Of a DNA stretch of 64,000 nucleotides, positions 18,201-27,741 are shown one piece after another; positions within the stretch are counted from its first letter, which is position 1, and every line of letters starts with the position of its first letter. The stretch comes from Huiozyma naganishii CBS 8797 (taxonomy: Eukaryota; Ascomycota; Saccharomycetes; Saccharomycetales; Saccharomycetaceae). A program made the translations under genes and the position numbers. The stretch spans positions 434,001-498,000 of the forward strand of contig NC_035934.1 in NCBI RefSeq assembly GCF_000348985.1, given 5' to 3'. The notes under the pieces were generated by a model. It searched no databases. It was not told the origin of the DNA and saw only the letters and a program-made list of their open reading frames with translations.

Positions 18201-20377
18201 TCATCTAGGCAGTTACCAGCAACATCTTTTAGACAACTAGGTGCCTCGCCAGAAATACCCAAAGATCTCAAATAAATGCACAGCCACTTTGCCGCCAAAG
18301 TATAACGGATTGTGTTACTCTTTTCAACAAACTTCCATTGTTCCATCAGTGCCATTATGAAAGGTGATATGTTTCCATATGATTCTGCCAACGTGACATA
18401 CTTGTAAGGAGTTTTTATGCAACGCGCGATCGACTGATCAAGTAAGTTCCAGATTGGATTCAACGAGGCTGGCTCTTGGTTTGACTCTTTAGAGACACAC
18501 TGTAGACTGGATATCAGTGTCATTATTGGAGAAGCCAACAAATCATTTTTAAATATAACGGACCCGTGCAATAATCCATCGAACAATTTGGAAATTTTAT
18601 TGGACACCACCGTGTTTGTGTTGCTAGACGATGCCAGTTTCAATAGAGATGTGAAAAGTGAGTTTCTGCCGTCAAGCGAATTCCACCACTTCGTTTGAGT
18701 ATTATTGTACTCCTGGTACTGCAAGAAACTATCCAGTATAGCCAAGTCAATGCCTGAGAACGAGCTTTCTTCCATGATGTCCACATATATGTTAGAGGAA
18801 GGCAATGTCACCGAGAAGAAGTTTGGGAAACACCGACCATAGTATTCCATAGTCAAAGTCAATGAAAGAGCAATGACTTTGTTACTCTTGTTGGTGGTAT
18901 ACACTTGGTTCAACGTTGTGATGATTGTCTGTAGATCCGGAATGTTGGTAAGGAATGGATTATTGATCGTTGATTTAGCAGAGCTCCAGCCTTTTCTTTC
19001 ATAAAGATCGAGCACGAGTTCGAGTTTTTTGAACGTAAAAACGAGCAGCTGGCATGCCATCTGTTTAATCAAAATTGAATCGCTTTGTAAAGCCTTCGTC
19101 AAAGACGCCTTGGACAATGATGAAGGTATTATACTTTCGAGAACTAGCATAGGAGATGGGGTCATATCCGTTTCAGCATTTTCCATGAATGATGGAATTG
19201 GCAGATTAATAATTCTCCCCAGCAATAAAGTCATACCAAACCAATACGAGGTGATTCTTGGTGAGTGAGATCCAAGTGAGGTTAGGTATGCACAATATGG
19301 CGCGACTAATTCGGGAGTATGTTTCAAAAATTTGACCACAGTCGATGACTGTAAGTCATCTTCCCACGGTTTGAACAGTCTCAATGCATTGAATAGAACT
19401 TTGTTGTATATCTTAAATTCTCTTTGATTGACCATAATAGGTACGGATGTATTCATACCAGCTATTGGAGACTCGTCAAACCACACACAATAATCTGGGA
19501 AAGTGACAGAGGACTCGCTGTCAAAACCGTAAGCAACAAAAAAATCGTTAACTTTGGTCACCAAATTCTTATCACCTGAGTAGTAAAATGTGTGGATTTT
19601 AGTCAATGCAAGCTCATTCAAGATCTTTATCTTCGACGTTCTTTTCAAAATTTTCTCTTGCAAAATACTTTCAATGAACATGGAGATGGTGCTTATCATA
19701 ATTTCCGTAGAATCGACTTTGTCCATGTACTTGAACCAGGCACCCATTATCTTATAGTTGTCCGAGAGTAGGTCCTTACGAAGGAGAGATGGGGTCTTTT
19801 TAACCAAGGTAATCCAAAATTCTATGAATGATAACCGTAACGGTTTATGCTTACTTTCTTTCTTTTCCAGTTCACTTTTAGAAGGTGTCAGAATCCTTGG
19901 TAAAACAGGCAGCGAAAAATCAAAGAAAGCCAGAAAATCTTCCACATACTTAGAATCCTCATACAAAATCATACTCTTCATAAGGTACAGTATCGGATTC
20001 GTTATCTGACCTCGACAATTGTTCAACCCTCGGTATAGCACCTTTGAATAATCTGTCAAAATTAGTTTGATCAAATTCCCACCATGCGCGACAGTACCTG
20101 GGTTACCTTCCAAAGTCCGTAGTGTCTTCATTAATGTGATCGTAGATTTACTAAACATTGCATGGTTATTGACCTGCGCATAGTATGACCATGCTTGAAC
20201 GATCTGGCTCAGAAACCCCTTTTGGCAAAACTCTATAAGAGGTTTATAGTTATCCGTATCCTGCAGCTTCGTAACAATGACTTCTAGCCTCTCGAAGACA
20301 CTTGTATCCAATGACTGCTGCGAGTACTTGTCCTTCCGTTTTTCACGGTCCGATGCGACCGCATTTTTATCAGTCAT
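15275..20377 (-). CDS. URB1: Urb1/Npa1, early 60S ribosome biogenesis factor
   Basis: A nucleolar protein of early pre-60S particles needed for 25S/5.8S rRNA maturation. The 1700-residue helical, HEAT-like protein has an N-terminal Npa1 region (about 50-330, including IEFCQKGFLSQIVQAWSYYAQVN) and a C-terminal Urb1 region (about 1480-1640). S. cerevisiae Urb1 (YKL014C) has 1764 residues. It lies between MND2 and INA22, whose S. cerevisiae counterparts are on chromosome IX, so it comes from the sister (YKL) track. Its promoter carries PAC and RRPE elements. The start is the ATG at 20377. Confidence 0.92.
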   Translation of the reverse strand: MTDKNAVASDREKRKDKYSQQSLDTSVFERLEVIVTKLQDTDNYKPLIEFCQKGFLSQIVQAWSYYAQVNNHAMFSKSTITLMKTLRTLEGNPGTVAHGGNLIKLILTDYSKVLYRGLNNCRGQITNPILYLMKSMILYEDSKYVEDFLAFFDFSLPVLPRILTPSKSELEKKESKHKPLRLSFIEFWITLVKKTPSLLRKDLLSDNYKIMGAWFKYMDKVDSTEIMISTISMFIESILQEKILKRTSKIKILNELALTKIHTFYYSGDKNLVTKVNDFFVAYGFDSESSVTFPDYCVWFDESPIAGMNTSVPIMVNQREFKIYNKVLFNALRLFKPWEDDLQSSTVVKFLKHTPELVAPYCAYLTSLGSHSPRITSYWFGMTLLLGRIINLPIPSFMENAETDMTPSPMLVLESIIPSSLSKASLTKALQSDSILIKQMACQLLVFTFKKLELVLDLYERKGWSSAKSTINNPFLTNIPDLQTIITTLNQVYTTNKSNKVIALSLTLTMEYYGRCFPNFFSVTLPSSNIYVDIMEESSFSGIDLAILDSFLQYQEYNNTQTKWWNSLDGRNSLFTSLLKLASSSNTNTVVSNKISKLFDGLLHGSVIFKNDLLASPIMTLISSLQCVSKESNQEPASLNPIWNLLDQSIARCIKTPYKYVTLAESYGNISPFIMALMEQWKFVEKSNTIRYTLAAKWLCIYLRSLGISGEAPSCLKDVAGNCLDDIPFDLLDRYLDFSSNETNLKTLNEEKFLMSQNVEMSFFYYITLLPYSEMKTVSRLPINDLDVAGGIFRILSITNDDQIKSNKDFQGVILALFEQIARYVLTNVSYKLITPQIYKRFFCMISTASNKDTEGKIIFATQQLLLIFRESINYEKTELESFLLEWLANTPAKMLDDTYLDFLGLVVEFLTPQRALNLLEKGLPFSAKLIGVLLSRVANDKELLVDFAFVQEYLSFGDSGSTSITLSLITNGQVANFSQAVFLSKILSDANYLPVLEAYLDSKYFSFVHVNDYLKKITNDEILITVASGISEKKEIDSSVGKFIQTVLDDCLNKYRELKEKDFQRFLSLLIVNTDVLLADQLENVLKYAITEYNHKFCANVIELVAKVGNFETDCTIKWLNKMALYVTKIFSERAQLSDALSKVLCAFERLICTIDVWDVVNHNIINSQLEVIFGSHWINDERVMKYALLLTLKGNKSRTHCEKMIQLMLNNEAALINKNCSGRYLTYLIVVCLATLFRMDPHACSTSIIQSKILSYYSGTISASDKILFQILEAIESENSVSWTNMVYTWDVLGNGDETLDFNEDVKLLTQEKEGFILTLREDYIENSIRNYVIDRRKPPRLAEANTNIEIWDKYSAFFDNSEVTLKTTNNKPVYDPLFLMLIIPHNKELVNYSKGEDNEITHSLNVKNLVQAKLLHVIICSLGDKDAQTVKVALIMLSEALKSLDANLQFKDGNIFRILLKKILFTHDQMESNKDVYQHKVTPLMWFFVTAVTELLTQPADPLYEKAFRWILSGPLVRPNDIPLFQELISPKHSDADYEVYYRQLSWLLETFESSIKCEDDLNLLKSKGFVDWLLNLLQVPYLNARLVSLINQIIYRCQRIENGGPTLITRFGGISNLEMSFISDKDRLSQAESRLVKNDKNPRNQKFKCILEEKLLNTKELLAGYTEIVNSRKRLRDWTENDSSNIAKRFCGSSIQ

Positions 20378-20690
20378 ACTGAACAGAGGGAAACAGTACA
20401 GTTCACCAAAAAAAAGGGAATATAAAGGCGCTACAATCCCAAGTGTTCACAGAGGATCACAATTGAATCAAACACAAACGAAACTACCCCAAACTTAAGC
20501 GAATAACACACCTAACACTAGGAGCCATTAAGCGATGAGATGACCATTTCCAAATAAAAAAAATTTTCAATATCTTCAATTTTGGCTCACGTGAACAAGA
20601 ACTTTGATCTTCAAGAGATGCCTCTCTCCTTCGTGGTAAAGGGTTCGCGTCGTTGCGGTCTCGAAACAGCCAGTGGTACCGCTTCCGAGA
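20378..20690. promoter_or_regulatory. Divergent URB1/INA22 promoter: PAC, RRPE and a Cbf1-type site
   Basis: Contains PAC GCGATGAGAT (20532-20541) and an RRPE-type AAAAATTTTC (20559-20568), elements of the ribosome-biogenesis regulon fitting URB1. It also contains a palindromic TCACGTGA (20587-20594), a Cbf1-type site about 100 bp upstream of the mitochondrial gene INA22. Confidence 0.65.
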
Positions 20691-21428
20691 ATGTTACGAT
20701 GTGTTGGAGGATGGGGGAGGAATTTGGGCCGGTCAGGGGTTCTGTTGCGCACTGATGGTGGCCCATTCAGGGGATTTACGAGGAATATTGGGCAAGTGAC
20801 TACCGATCTCGAGAACATCGGTCCAAAGGATCAGCCCAAGGGTAAACCCCCAGCTAGTAAAGTGGATCGGTCGCTGCTCAAGACGGTCGTATGGGTTGTT
20901 ATATTTGGTTCTATCTTGACACACGTTGTCGATAAGGAGAAACAAGTCGAGGATATGGAGAGGAGGTATAATTTAAAGATTCAGATATTGGAGAACCTGA
21001 TATCCAGGGCTAAGACTGGCGAGTCTGTCAACACTACAGAGGAACTAAAACTTGTCAATAAGCTCTTTGTAAAGGATAAATCTTTGAGCGTAGAGGAGGT
21101 GAAGGGAGAACTCGAAAGATCAAAACTTCCTCAAGACGACCATAGCGCAGAGGTTCAAAATGAGGAGTCCCTCGAGGATATTTGGAACGATATCTTAAGG
21201 GATATAAATAGTGAGCCGAGAGAAACTTCCAAGAAACAGTCAAATAAGACTAGACAGCCTACTACGCAACCAGATATAATTAAGGATAGAGCACTACTGG
21301 CCGAGATAGCACAGAAGGAGGAGGAGTACGTTAGTTATTCACCCACCTTTGACAAACATACAATAGTGGAAGATCCCGGAAGCTTCGCCAAAGCTGCAAA
21401 GGATACAAATGTAAACAAATTCTTATAA
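20691..21428 (+). CDS. INA22: Ina22, inner-membrane assembly complex subunit for ATP synthase
   Basis: Ina22 with Ina17 forms the mitochondrial inner-membrane assembly complex that helps join the peripheral stalk and F1 of ATP synthase. The 245-residue product has a basic presequence-like N terminus, one predicted membrane segment around residue 70 (LLKTVVWVVIFGSILTHVV) and a following coiled-coil EKQVEDMERRYNLKIQILENLI. The acidic remainder would face the intermembrane space. S. cerevisiae INA22 is YIR024C (216 residues), beside DAL81 as here. The start is the ATG at 20691; an upstream in-frame GTG was ignored. Confidence 0.85.
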   Translation: MLRCVGGWGRNLGRSGVLLRTDGGPFRGFTRNIGQVTTDLENIGPKDQPKGKPPASKVDRSLLKTVVWVVIFGSILTHVVDKEKQVEDMERRYNLKIQILENLISRAKTGESVNTTEELKLVNKLFVKDKSLSVEEVKGELERSKLPQDDHSAEVQNEESLEDIWNDILRDINSEPRETSKKQSNKTRQPTTQPDIIKDRALLAEIAQKEEEYVSYSPTFDKHTIVEDPGSFAKAAKDTNVNKFL

Positions 21429-21578
21429 ATAGGTGTTATCATCTTAATAATGAAATGCTCGTTGTATTAAATATTACATATGAAGAATGAATTAGTGTAA
21501 ACAATCGAATGTGAGGTTTTATCTGGCCTTCCCCATCCTTTTTCTTTGCTCTCTTTCCGATCAAGGCTGCCGATATTA

Positions 21579-24527
21579 TCAATTATTTGTGTTGGCATCG
21601 AAATCTCCGTCTTGAGGATATATCTCGTCCTTTTCGCTTCCGTCTGGTCTTTCTGTGTTGGTGGTGCTCTTCACTAAGGGGCTCTTTCCTGCAACATTTC
21701 GAGGCGTCATTGTAGTACCACTCTTATCTCTAAAATCGAAATTGTTCGTACTTTCATTTCTTGGAGTGTTATTGCTGCTTGATATTTGGCTTCGTTGGTT
21801 CGGAGAATAGTGGAGGTATGGTGTGGCCTGTGCACTGGTCACAGATCGCGTGTCCTCCTCTCTATCCACCGTATACGTGGGACCGTTCACTGCATCACCT
21901 GGAGTCACATTTAAGTTCCCCTGTGTTGGCGTCTTGGTCGCAGAATGAGGTGACATTTGATTTATCGGGCCACTAACATTTTGGTGCGGACTACGGTCTG
22001 GGAGCGAGTTTAAGGGTGAATTTGATTGCAGATTGGACATGCTCTGTAATACATCTGTTGCAACATTACTCCGCGGTTGACCAGTTAATGGTGAGGCAGA
22101 TCCTTGATCTGTAATCGCTGGGGAGGCACTTGGATACGAGTTTAACATTTGTTGTTGTGCCCTAAACATCTGCGAACGCGATTTTGGTGGTACAAAGTCT
22201 TGTGGTAACTCATCCGTTAACAAACCTGGGATCTGAGCCAACAGCATGTGCATGTTTTCCAAGGCATTCCTCAATTTCTCAAAAGATTTGTAGCCAACTT
22301 TCAGTATCCATATGTAATTTCTCAGTAGGTCTCTGAAAACCAGAGCCTCATCTTTGTTTCCTGACGTGACATACAATAGGGTGGCAAAAGTACCGATCAA
22401 CATGAAATTCCCCGTAGAATTCGGGTACCAGAAGGAATTGACATGTTCACTTTTCAAATCTCTCACAAACTCGATAGCGGCAACTAACCTTGTCTTTGCC
22501 GCTGTTCGACAAACCTGAACCAACTCTCTCGGGGTCGAGGCATCCAAAGTCGATATTATTTTCCGGTGTAGAGTAATCTCGGCAGCAAAATACGAGAGCG
22601 TCAAAGTAGCATTTGCATTGAATTTTTTGGGCGAGAACTTACCCATCGAAAGTTGCTGCGGCAATGAATGGTACCATTCTCTCAATTTGAGTTGGAGTGG
22701 CTTTGCCAGTTTCAGGACCTGCTCAATACTTGTGTTGACGTGGATTGCCCCCTGGGTATAGAATGTGTCCATTATTTCCCCCACGATGATGCTCAGGGCA
22801 ACCATTTGTTGAAACATTAAGGTGCCGTTCTTGTAGTCTTCTGCTGTTTGATTCATATCGAACATTGAGAGACCCGAAGTCATCGAGTTTGATGGTTGCA
22901 GGCTGGAAGCAAGCTCAATAGTGGGTGATTTCGTTGGGAAGTCATCTCGCTTCAATACATTAACCATCCAGTTTCTACCAAGTATCAGGTGGGAATGCCT
23001 GCCCTCTACCATGGCGGTCCATTTGTCTTGTGCCCACACAGCCCATGCTAATCTTTTCCTCAGATCTTTCTCCCATTTTGGCAACTTCCATTTCTGACAA
23101 TCTACCCCGAGGCCCAATTCCTCGGACAGTGCTACCAGATTCGAGCATAGTACCCAGTTATCTGGGCTCTCGCTCCTGCATTGAAGTAAAAGCAATCCTG
23201 TCTGCACCATACTTAATTTTGGTCTGCTTATTCTGTTGAAGAATGTCTTGAAGGCAATATCGTTCAGCTTCTCAACAATCAAGGGTTTCGTAAAGCCAAT
23301 TAGTTTTGGGTGAAAATCCCACCATTGTAAAGCAAGGGAATATATGCATGCCAGAAGTGGTGCTGTCAGTTCCCGATACGATCTGTTATATTTTTCTAGA
23401 AACACCCTCTCGTGCAGTATTGGGAAGTAAGGATGAATCAGTTGGAAGAATATTTCTATAAGGATTCTACCATGTGGATAAACCAGTCTCTCCACCGCGT
23501 CCACCTCTTGTTCCTGTGATATGTACATGCTTTCATCAAAATCGTCCCTCAGCAAGAACGTCACGTTCGGTGCAACTTTCCGCAAAGACATTGATTTTGC
23601 TATTTGTATCTGGTCCATCGTGTTTAACTTTGCGTGGTTCAATATATTTGCATCGTAAAAGGAGGTCGCTCCAACGTAAAAGGACGATCTTGGATATTGC
23701 GTCATTTGTTGGGGCAAAGGATTTCGTTGTGACTGGTTGTTATCTTGTTGTGATTGTATTGCAGGCGTGTACCTTTCGTTTTGCGGTGGCACTGCCATTG
23801 TAGGTGTTTCGTTCGTCGGCGAGCCTTTTTCGAACCCTCTGTTGGTTTGACCTGGCGACATCGAGTTGTACAACGTTTGCAAGAAATTCGAGTACTGTTG
23901 GTTTTTTCCCTGATCGTCGCTGTTGTCGCCTCCAGATGGGTTCCCCTTCTTACGTTTCTGTTGTGATTGTGTTCTTTGTGGTTTAGAGTCGTTGGTATTT
24001 GGTCTCTCCCTTTTCCCTAGCGGCAGTTTTCCATTACTGAGGGAACAGGATAATCTTTTAGTCTCACATTCAAGACATACACCCAAATCAGGAACAAACA
24101 CGCACTTCGTACCGTTTTCCACACAATTCAGGCACGCAGTAGGCTCACTGCTAGACCGAATCTCCTCATTACCTGTTGTACGCGGGTCACTGTCCTCGGG
24201 GGCAGACTTGTCTACCATCTGTTGGTAGTGTTGCAACAGCATATCCAGATTCTCTCTCATATTGGTGTTCCCCGCAGTGGACTTCTCCACAGAGTCACCT
24301 CCAGTGTTATCCGGGTTGTGCTCCCTTGCAAGGTTCTGGATCAAAGCACTATAGTTGTCAGCAAAATTCAATAGTTCATTGTTAGGATTTGCCTCTTTAT
24401 CGGTGGGTTCCCCAGTGTACCCTACAGCTCCCGCAGCCGCCTGCTGCTGCTGTGCTCCCTGGAGCTCATCGCCCGCAGAATGCGATCCGGATCCCTCACC
24501 CCATTGGTTGCTCAAATCTTTACTCAT
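21579..24527 (-). CDS. DAL81: Dal81 Zn2Cys6 transcription factor
   Basis: A general activator of inducible nitrogen catabolic genes (allantoin, GABA, urea) and amino-acid permease genes, acting with pathway-specific factors. The 982-residue product has a Zn2Cys6 cluster C132-X2-C-X6-C-X8-C-X2-C-X6-C161, a basic linker, a fungal transcription-factor homology domain at about 330-760, and low-complexity Ser/Asn/Gln tails. S. cerevisiae Dal81 (YIR023W) has 970 residues and is also next to INA22. The start is the ATG at 24527. Notably, the DAL gene cluster itself is not in this window. Confidence 0.94.
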   Translation of the reverse strand: MSKDLSNQWGEGSGSHSAGDELQGAQQQQAAAGAVGYTGEPTDKEANPNNELLNFADNYSALIQNLAREHNPDNTGGDSVEKSTAGNTNMRENLDMLLQHYQQMVDKSAPEDSDPRTTGNEEIRSSSEPTACLNCVENGTKCVFVPDLGVCLECETKRLSCSLSNGKLPLGKRERPNTNDSKPQRTQSQQKRKKGNPSGGDNSDDQGKNQQYSNFLQTLYNSMSPGQTNRGFEKGSPTNETPTMAVPPQNERYTPAIQSQQDNNQSQRNPLPQQMTQYPRSSFYVGATSFYDANILNHAKLNTMDQIQIAKSMSLRKVAPNVTFLLRDDFDESMYISQEQEVDAVERLVYPHGRILIEIFFQLIHPYFPILHERVFLEKYNRSYRELTAPLLACIYSLALQWWDFHPKLIGFTKPLIVEKLNDIAFKTFFNRISRPKLSMVQTGLLLLQCRSESPDNWVLCSNLVALSEELGLGVDCQKWKLPKWEKDLRKRLAWAVWAQDKWTAMVEGRHSHLILGRNWMVNVLKRDDFPTKSPTIELASSLQPSNSMTSGLSMFDMNQTAEDYKNGTLMFQQMVALSIIVGEIMDTFYTQGAIHVNTSIEQVLKLAKPLQLKLREWYHSLPQQLSMGKFSPKKFNANATLTLSYFAAEITLHRKIISTLDASTPRELVQVCRTAAKTRLVAAIEFVRDLKSEHVNSFWYPNSTGNFMLIGTFATLLYVTSGNKDEALVFRDLLRNYIWILKVGYKSFEKLRNALENMHMLLAQIPGLLTDELPQDFVPPKSRSQMFRAQQQMLNSYPSASPAITDQGSASPLTGQPRSNVATDVLQSMSNLQSNSPLNSLPDRSPHQNVSGPINQMSPHSATKTPTQGNLNVTPGDAVNGPTYTVDREEDTRSVTSAQATPYLHYSPNQRSQISSSNNTPRNESTNNFDFRDKSGTTMTPRNVAGKSPLVKSTTNTERPDGSEKDEIYPQDGDFDANTNN

Positions 24528-24977
24528 GAAACAATCAATTGAAGTGGGATAGTAACAGTATCACTCACACAAACGGTACCCGTTCGAATCTGGTCCAGGG
24601 AAAGACAAGCAGGTATAGATATCAAGCAGAAAGCACGCTAAAGCAGAATAAAAATGGCAGAAACAAGATCCAGTGGGCGGGAAAAGATGAGCAAATACCA
24701 CCGGTCGCTAATCTTCCAAATTGGACTTCGTTAATATACCTTCAGCAACTGCACAACTCACGGCAACACAACGTCAAAACGCGTTCCTGATAGTGATTGA
24801 CGAAGTCTTGGAAGAGTATCTTTTTATTATCAGTTTAAATTTAATCAGGTGAAAAAGCGGTGAAAAGTCGCTTCCAACGAATTTGAGCGATGAGGACAAG
24901 GTGAACAGTGGCAGGCCTGCATCGGTTGAGCTGCTACGTCGTCCCCCACCCCGTTTGGCTAGGCTGTGTGGTCGGTA
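24528..24977. promoter_or_regulatory. Divergent DAL81/PRP40 promoter region
   Basis: This region of 450 bp has a PAC-like core GCGATGAG at 24887-24894, about 85 bp upstream of PRP40. A long antisense frame covers part of it but overlaps PRP40 and is not credible. Nothing else is recognised. Confidence 0.4.
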
Positions 24978-26798
24978 ATGGGCAAATGGGAGCAGGCTAG
25001 GGACCCGCAGGGCCGGGTTTACTACTTTAACCGTGAGACGAGGAAGTCGCAGTGGGAGAAGCCTGCAGAATGGGAGGTCACAGATGATGGTGCCGTTGCT
25101 GCTGGCGGGGCTCCAACGAAGAAGGTTGAGAAGGCGACGCAGGGGAGCAGTGGCGAGCCAGTGAAGGGTACTTGGAAGAGTGCTAAGACGAAGGATGGGA
25201 AAGTGTACTTTTACAATTCGGCTACTGGGAAGTCCAGTTGGACGCTCCCTGCCGGTGTACAACTCGAAGTGGCTCCCAAGGAGACTGCCACGACGGAGTC
25301 TCCGAGGGGAGCAGTAGAAGATTCTACTAGTTACGACAAACCTGCACATGTGAAAGCTGTAGCTGATAAGGTGCCCAGTGATGGGTCGAACTTGCAAACG
25401 CCCTCGCAGCAACCGTTTGGCAAGTACGATAACCAGTCTGTATTGCTTAGAGTGGAAACTAGCGATAGGAACGTCGCAGAGAGGGAGTTCTTGGCAATGC
25501 TCCGAGATAATCAGGTCGACGCAACTTGGTCCTTCAGCAAGATTGTCAATGAGATCGGAATCCAAGACCCGAGGTATTGGCTCGTTACAGATGACCCGCT
25601 ATGGAAGCAGCAAGTATTCGAAAAGTATCTGAGTAGCAGAACAAAGGAGCAGTTGATGAAGGAGCACAGCGAGGTGAGTAAATTCCAAGCGGCGTTCCTC
25701 AAGATGCTGGCGGGAAGAAAAGAGATTAAGAGCTACACTAGGTGGGCGACAGCACGGAGAATTCTTTCCGAGGAACCAATTTACAAGCATTCCGTTGTGA
25801 GTGAGTCAATTAAGCGACAGACATTTCTTGAGTATGTTGAAGGTTTGAAGAAGCAACGCGAGTTAGAAATTGAACGCGATAAGGAGCAAGCGAGGACCGA
25901 ACTCCGGGACTACTTGAATGGTGTCGCCTTCTCTCCTAACGATGGATCGTTACTATCTTGGCAACAGTTACTACAGAACTACTTATTTGAGAACAATAAG
26001 CGGTTTGTTGCAAATAAGCATTTTGTCGTTTTGACCCATGAGGATGTTTTGAAGGAATACCTGGATATAGTGGACACGTACGAAACAAAATTGCGGGACG
26101 CTTTGAAGGAAGAAAAGGAGAATCAGTACACTCAAGATAGGATGGCAAGAGACCGGTTCAAAAAACTGTTGACCAGGGTCGACAAGCAGATCAAGGCAAA
26201 CACGCGATGGGGGGACTTTTATAACACTATCAAGGCAGACCCTGCATTTTTAGGATTGGTAGGGAGGAATGGATCCTCACCATTAGACTTATTCCTAGAT
26301 AAAGTGGAGGAGAAAATAGTCGCTCTTCGAGCACAGAGGTCTGTTGCGGAACACGTTTTGATCAATAGCGAGTATGCTGGTTTAGATCTGTCGCAATTAC
26401 TGGAGAAACGGGAATTGGTTGAGGCTTTGCTTGCCCGAGATTTGCGTCTATCTGATGTGGAGCGCCATAACATACCATTGATTGTGGATGAGATGATCAA
26501 AGTAAGGAGTGAGAAGTTGGAGCAAGAAAAACGAACCACGAAGGTGTCGTTCAAGAAATTTTTGCAAACTCGCATTGTGGGAAAACAAGAGATTACTATT
26601 GATTGGACACACATGCAAACCCAACTAACAGGTGCCAAAGAGTTCACCCAGTTGGACGATGCCACGAAGGAAACCATATTCAACGATTTCAAAACGGAAT
26701 TCAATGCCTCAGTGAAGAGGACCAAGCGGATAAGTGATACCCAAGCGGGGTCTCGGAAGCGTCCTCTTGAGAAGACAGGCATTGTCTTGGATTACTAG
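24978..26798 (+). CDS. PRP40: Prp40, U1 snRNP splicing factor with WW and FF domains
   Basis: A U1 snRNP protein that links U1 at the 5' splice site to branch-point proteins and to the Pol II CTD. The 606-residue product has two WW domains near residues 3-33 (WEQARDPQGRVYYFNRETRKSQWEKP) and 65-95 (GTWKSAKTKDGKVYFYN...SSWTLP), followed by helical FF domains from about 150 to 560. S. cerevisiae Prp40 (YKL012W) has 583 residues. The start is the ATG at 24978, immediately before the first WW domain; an upstream GTG was ignored. Synteny derives from the YKL track next to YIR genes. Confidence 0.94.
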   Translation: MGKWEQARDPQGRVYYFNRETRKSQWEKPAEWEVTDDGAVAAGGAPTKKVEKATQGSSGEPVKGTWKSAKTKDGKVYFYNSATGKSSWTLPAGVQLEVAPKETATTESPRGAVEDSTSYDKPAHVKAVADKVPSDGSNLQTPSQQPFGKYDNQSVLLRVETSDRNVAEREFLAMLRDNQVDATWSFSKIVNEIGIQDPRYWLVTDDPLWKQQVFEKYLSSRTKEQLMKEHSEVSKFQAAFLKMLAGRKEIKSYTRWATARRILSEEPIYKHSVVSESIKRQTFLEYVEGLKKQRELEIERDKEQARTELRDYLNGVAFSPNDGSLLSWQQLLQNYLFENNKRFVANKHFVVLTHEDVLKEYLDIVDTYETKLRDALKEEKENQYTQDRMARDRFKKLLTRVDKQIKANTRWGDFYNTIKADPAFLGLVGRNGSSPLDLFLDKVEEKIVALRAQRSVAEHVLINSEYAGLDLSQLLEKRELVEALLARDLRLSDVERHNIPLIVDEMIKVRSEKLEQEKRTTKVSFKKFLQTRIVGKQEITIDWTHMQTQLTGAKEFTQLDDATKETIFNDFKTEFNASVKRTKRISDTQAGSRKRPLEKTGIVLDY

Positions 26799-27050
26799 CC
26801 GGCTGGTGGCAATGGCAAACTCTTGGTCGTCGTATAATAGATAAATGATACTGGGGATTTTCCCCCAATTTGTTTAACACTTTGTTTAAAAAGTTAATCA
26901 TTTCGTGTAAAGCAAAAAGTATACCACAAAAACATTAATTAAAGTAGCCACTCAGCTGGGGGATAGACTACTCGCGTCTGTTACTATTCCTCAAGCGAGA
27001 CAAGAAGGAACACAAAACAAACCGATACAAGCTTGTACCACCACTTCACG

Positions 27051-27446
27051 ATGCAAGGGAAACCACGCAGGATTAAACGCAAATTCCATTCCAAGTACCA
27101 TGCAAGACACATCCCACACGAGGCCACCACCACAAACCAGTTGAAACGGCGGCGGAAAGAATTCAAAAAGGAGTGGAAGGCGCGGCTGCACCGACACTCT
27201 TCCAAATTGAAGGAGCGGTGCTATACGATGTTCAAACCCAACAATACGGCAAAACCGTCCCTCAACCACGCCCCCGTAAAAGCGGGCCAGTCCGGATATA
27301 TAACCATCAAGAAACGCGACGGACAGCTTACGAAGGCCCCGCAGAGGGACACTGGGGCGTACCATTCGCGCAACCCGACACCCATACGGCTGACTCCGCC
27401 GTCTAGAGACCAGTGCTACGGCAAGTGGGGCCAAGAATTTCTGTGA
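27051..27446 (+). CDS. Basic protein of unknown function
   Basis: A 131-codon ATG frame, very rich in Lys, Arg and His, with nuclear-localisation-like stretches (KPRRIKRKFHSKYHAR, KRRRKEFKKEWKARLHRH). The C-terminal half is polar, with SGYITIKKRDG and YGKWGQEF. It has its own 250-bp upstream spacer and 295 bp before SIS2, and no overlapping better gene. I do not recognise it. It could be a fast-evolving nucleolar or mitochondrial-ribosome-like protein, or a spurious frame. It lies at a synteny break between PRP40 and SIS2. Confidence 0.5.
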   Translation: MQGKPRRIKRKFHSKYHARHIPHEATTTNQLKRRRKEFKKEWKARLHRHSSKLKERCYTMFKPNNTAKPSLNHAPVKAGQSGYITIKKRDGQLTKAPQRDTGAYHSRNPTPIRLTPPSRDQCYGKWGQEFL

Positions 27447-27741
27447 AAAGGGAGGGACCACCACGCTAACTACTGTTCCCAGACCCCCACACCGTCTCAC
27501 CAACCGTATATCTCTGTACCACTCTTTACTATAACGACAGACACGACCAAAACCCTCTTCTCTGCGAGGTCCAGTATTTTGTGACGCAATAAAACTGCGT
27601 CATTTTCTTGTCGCTGCCTCTTTTTGCGACACATCACGAATTTTATCTCAAAAGAAACTCCTCCAGGTACCGGAAGCGAACCACTGATACACCTGGTAGG
27701 CTGTCAACAGGGTGTTGTTTCGAGGTTGGATCGAGCGGTGA
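27447..27741. promoter_or_regulatory. Upstream region of SIS2 with ATF/CREB-like palindrome
   Basis: TGACGCA (27582-27588) and TGCGTCA (27596-27602) form a perfect 7-bp inverted repeat separated by seven bases. Each half resembles an ATF/CREB (Sko1/Aca1-type) site. Confidence 0.45.

Noticed and set aside
24774..25565. 263-codon minus-strand frame over the DAL81/PRP40 region
   Set aside because: It is antisense to the clear PRP40 WW domains; its composition mirrors that gene.
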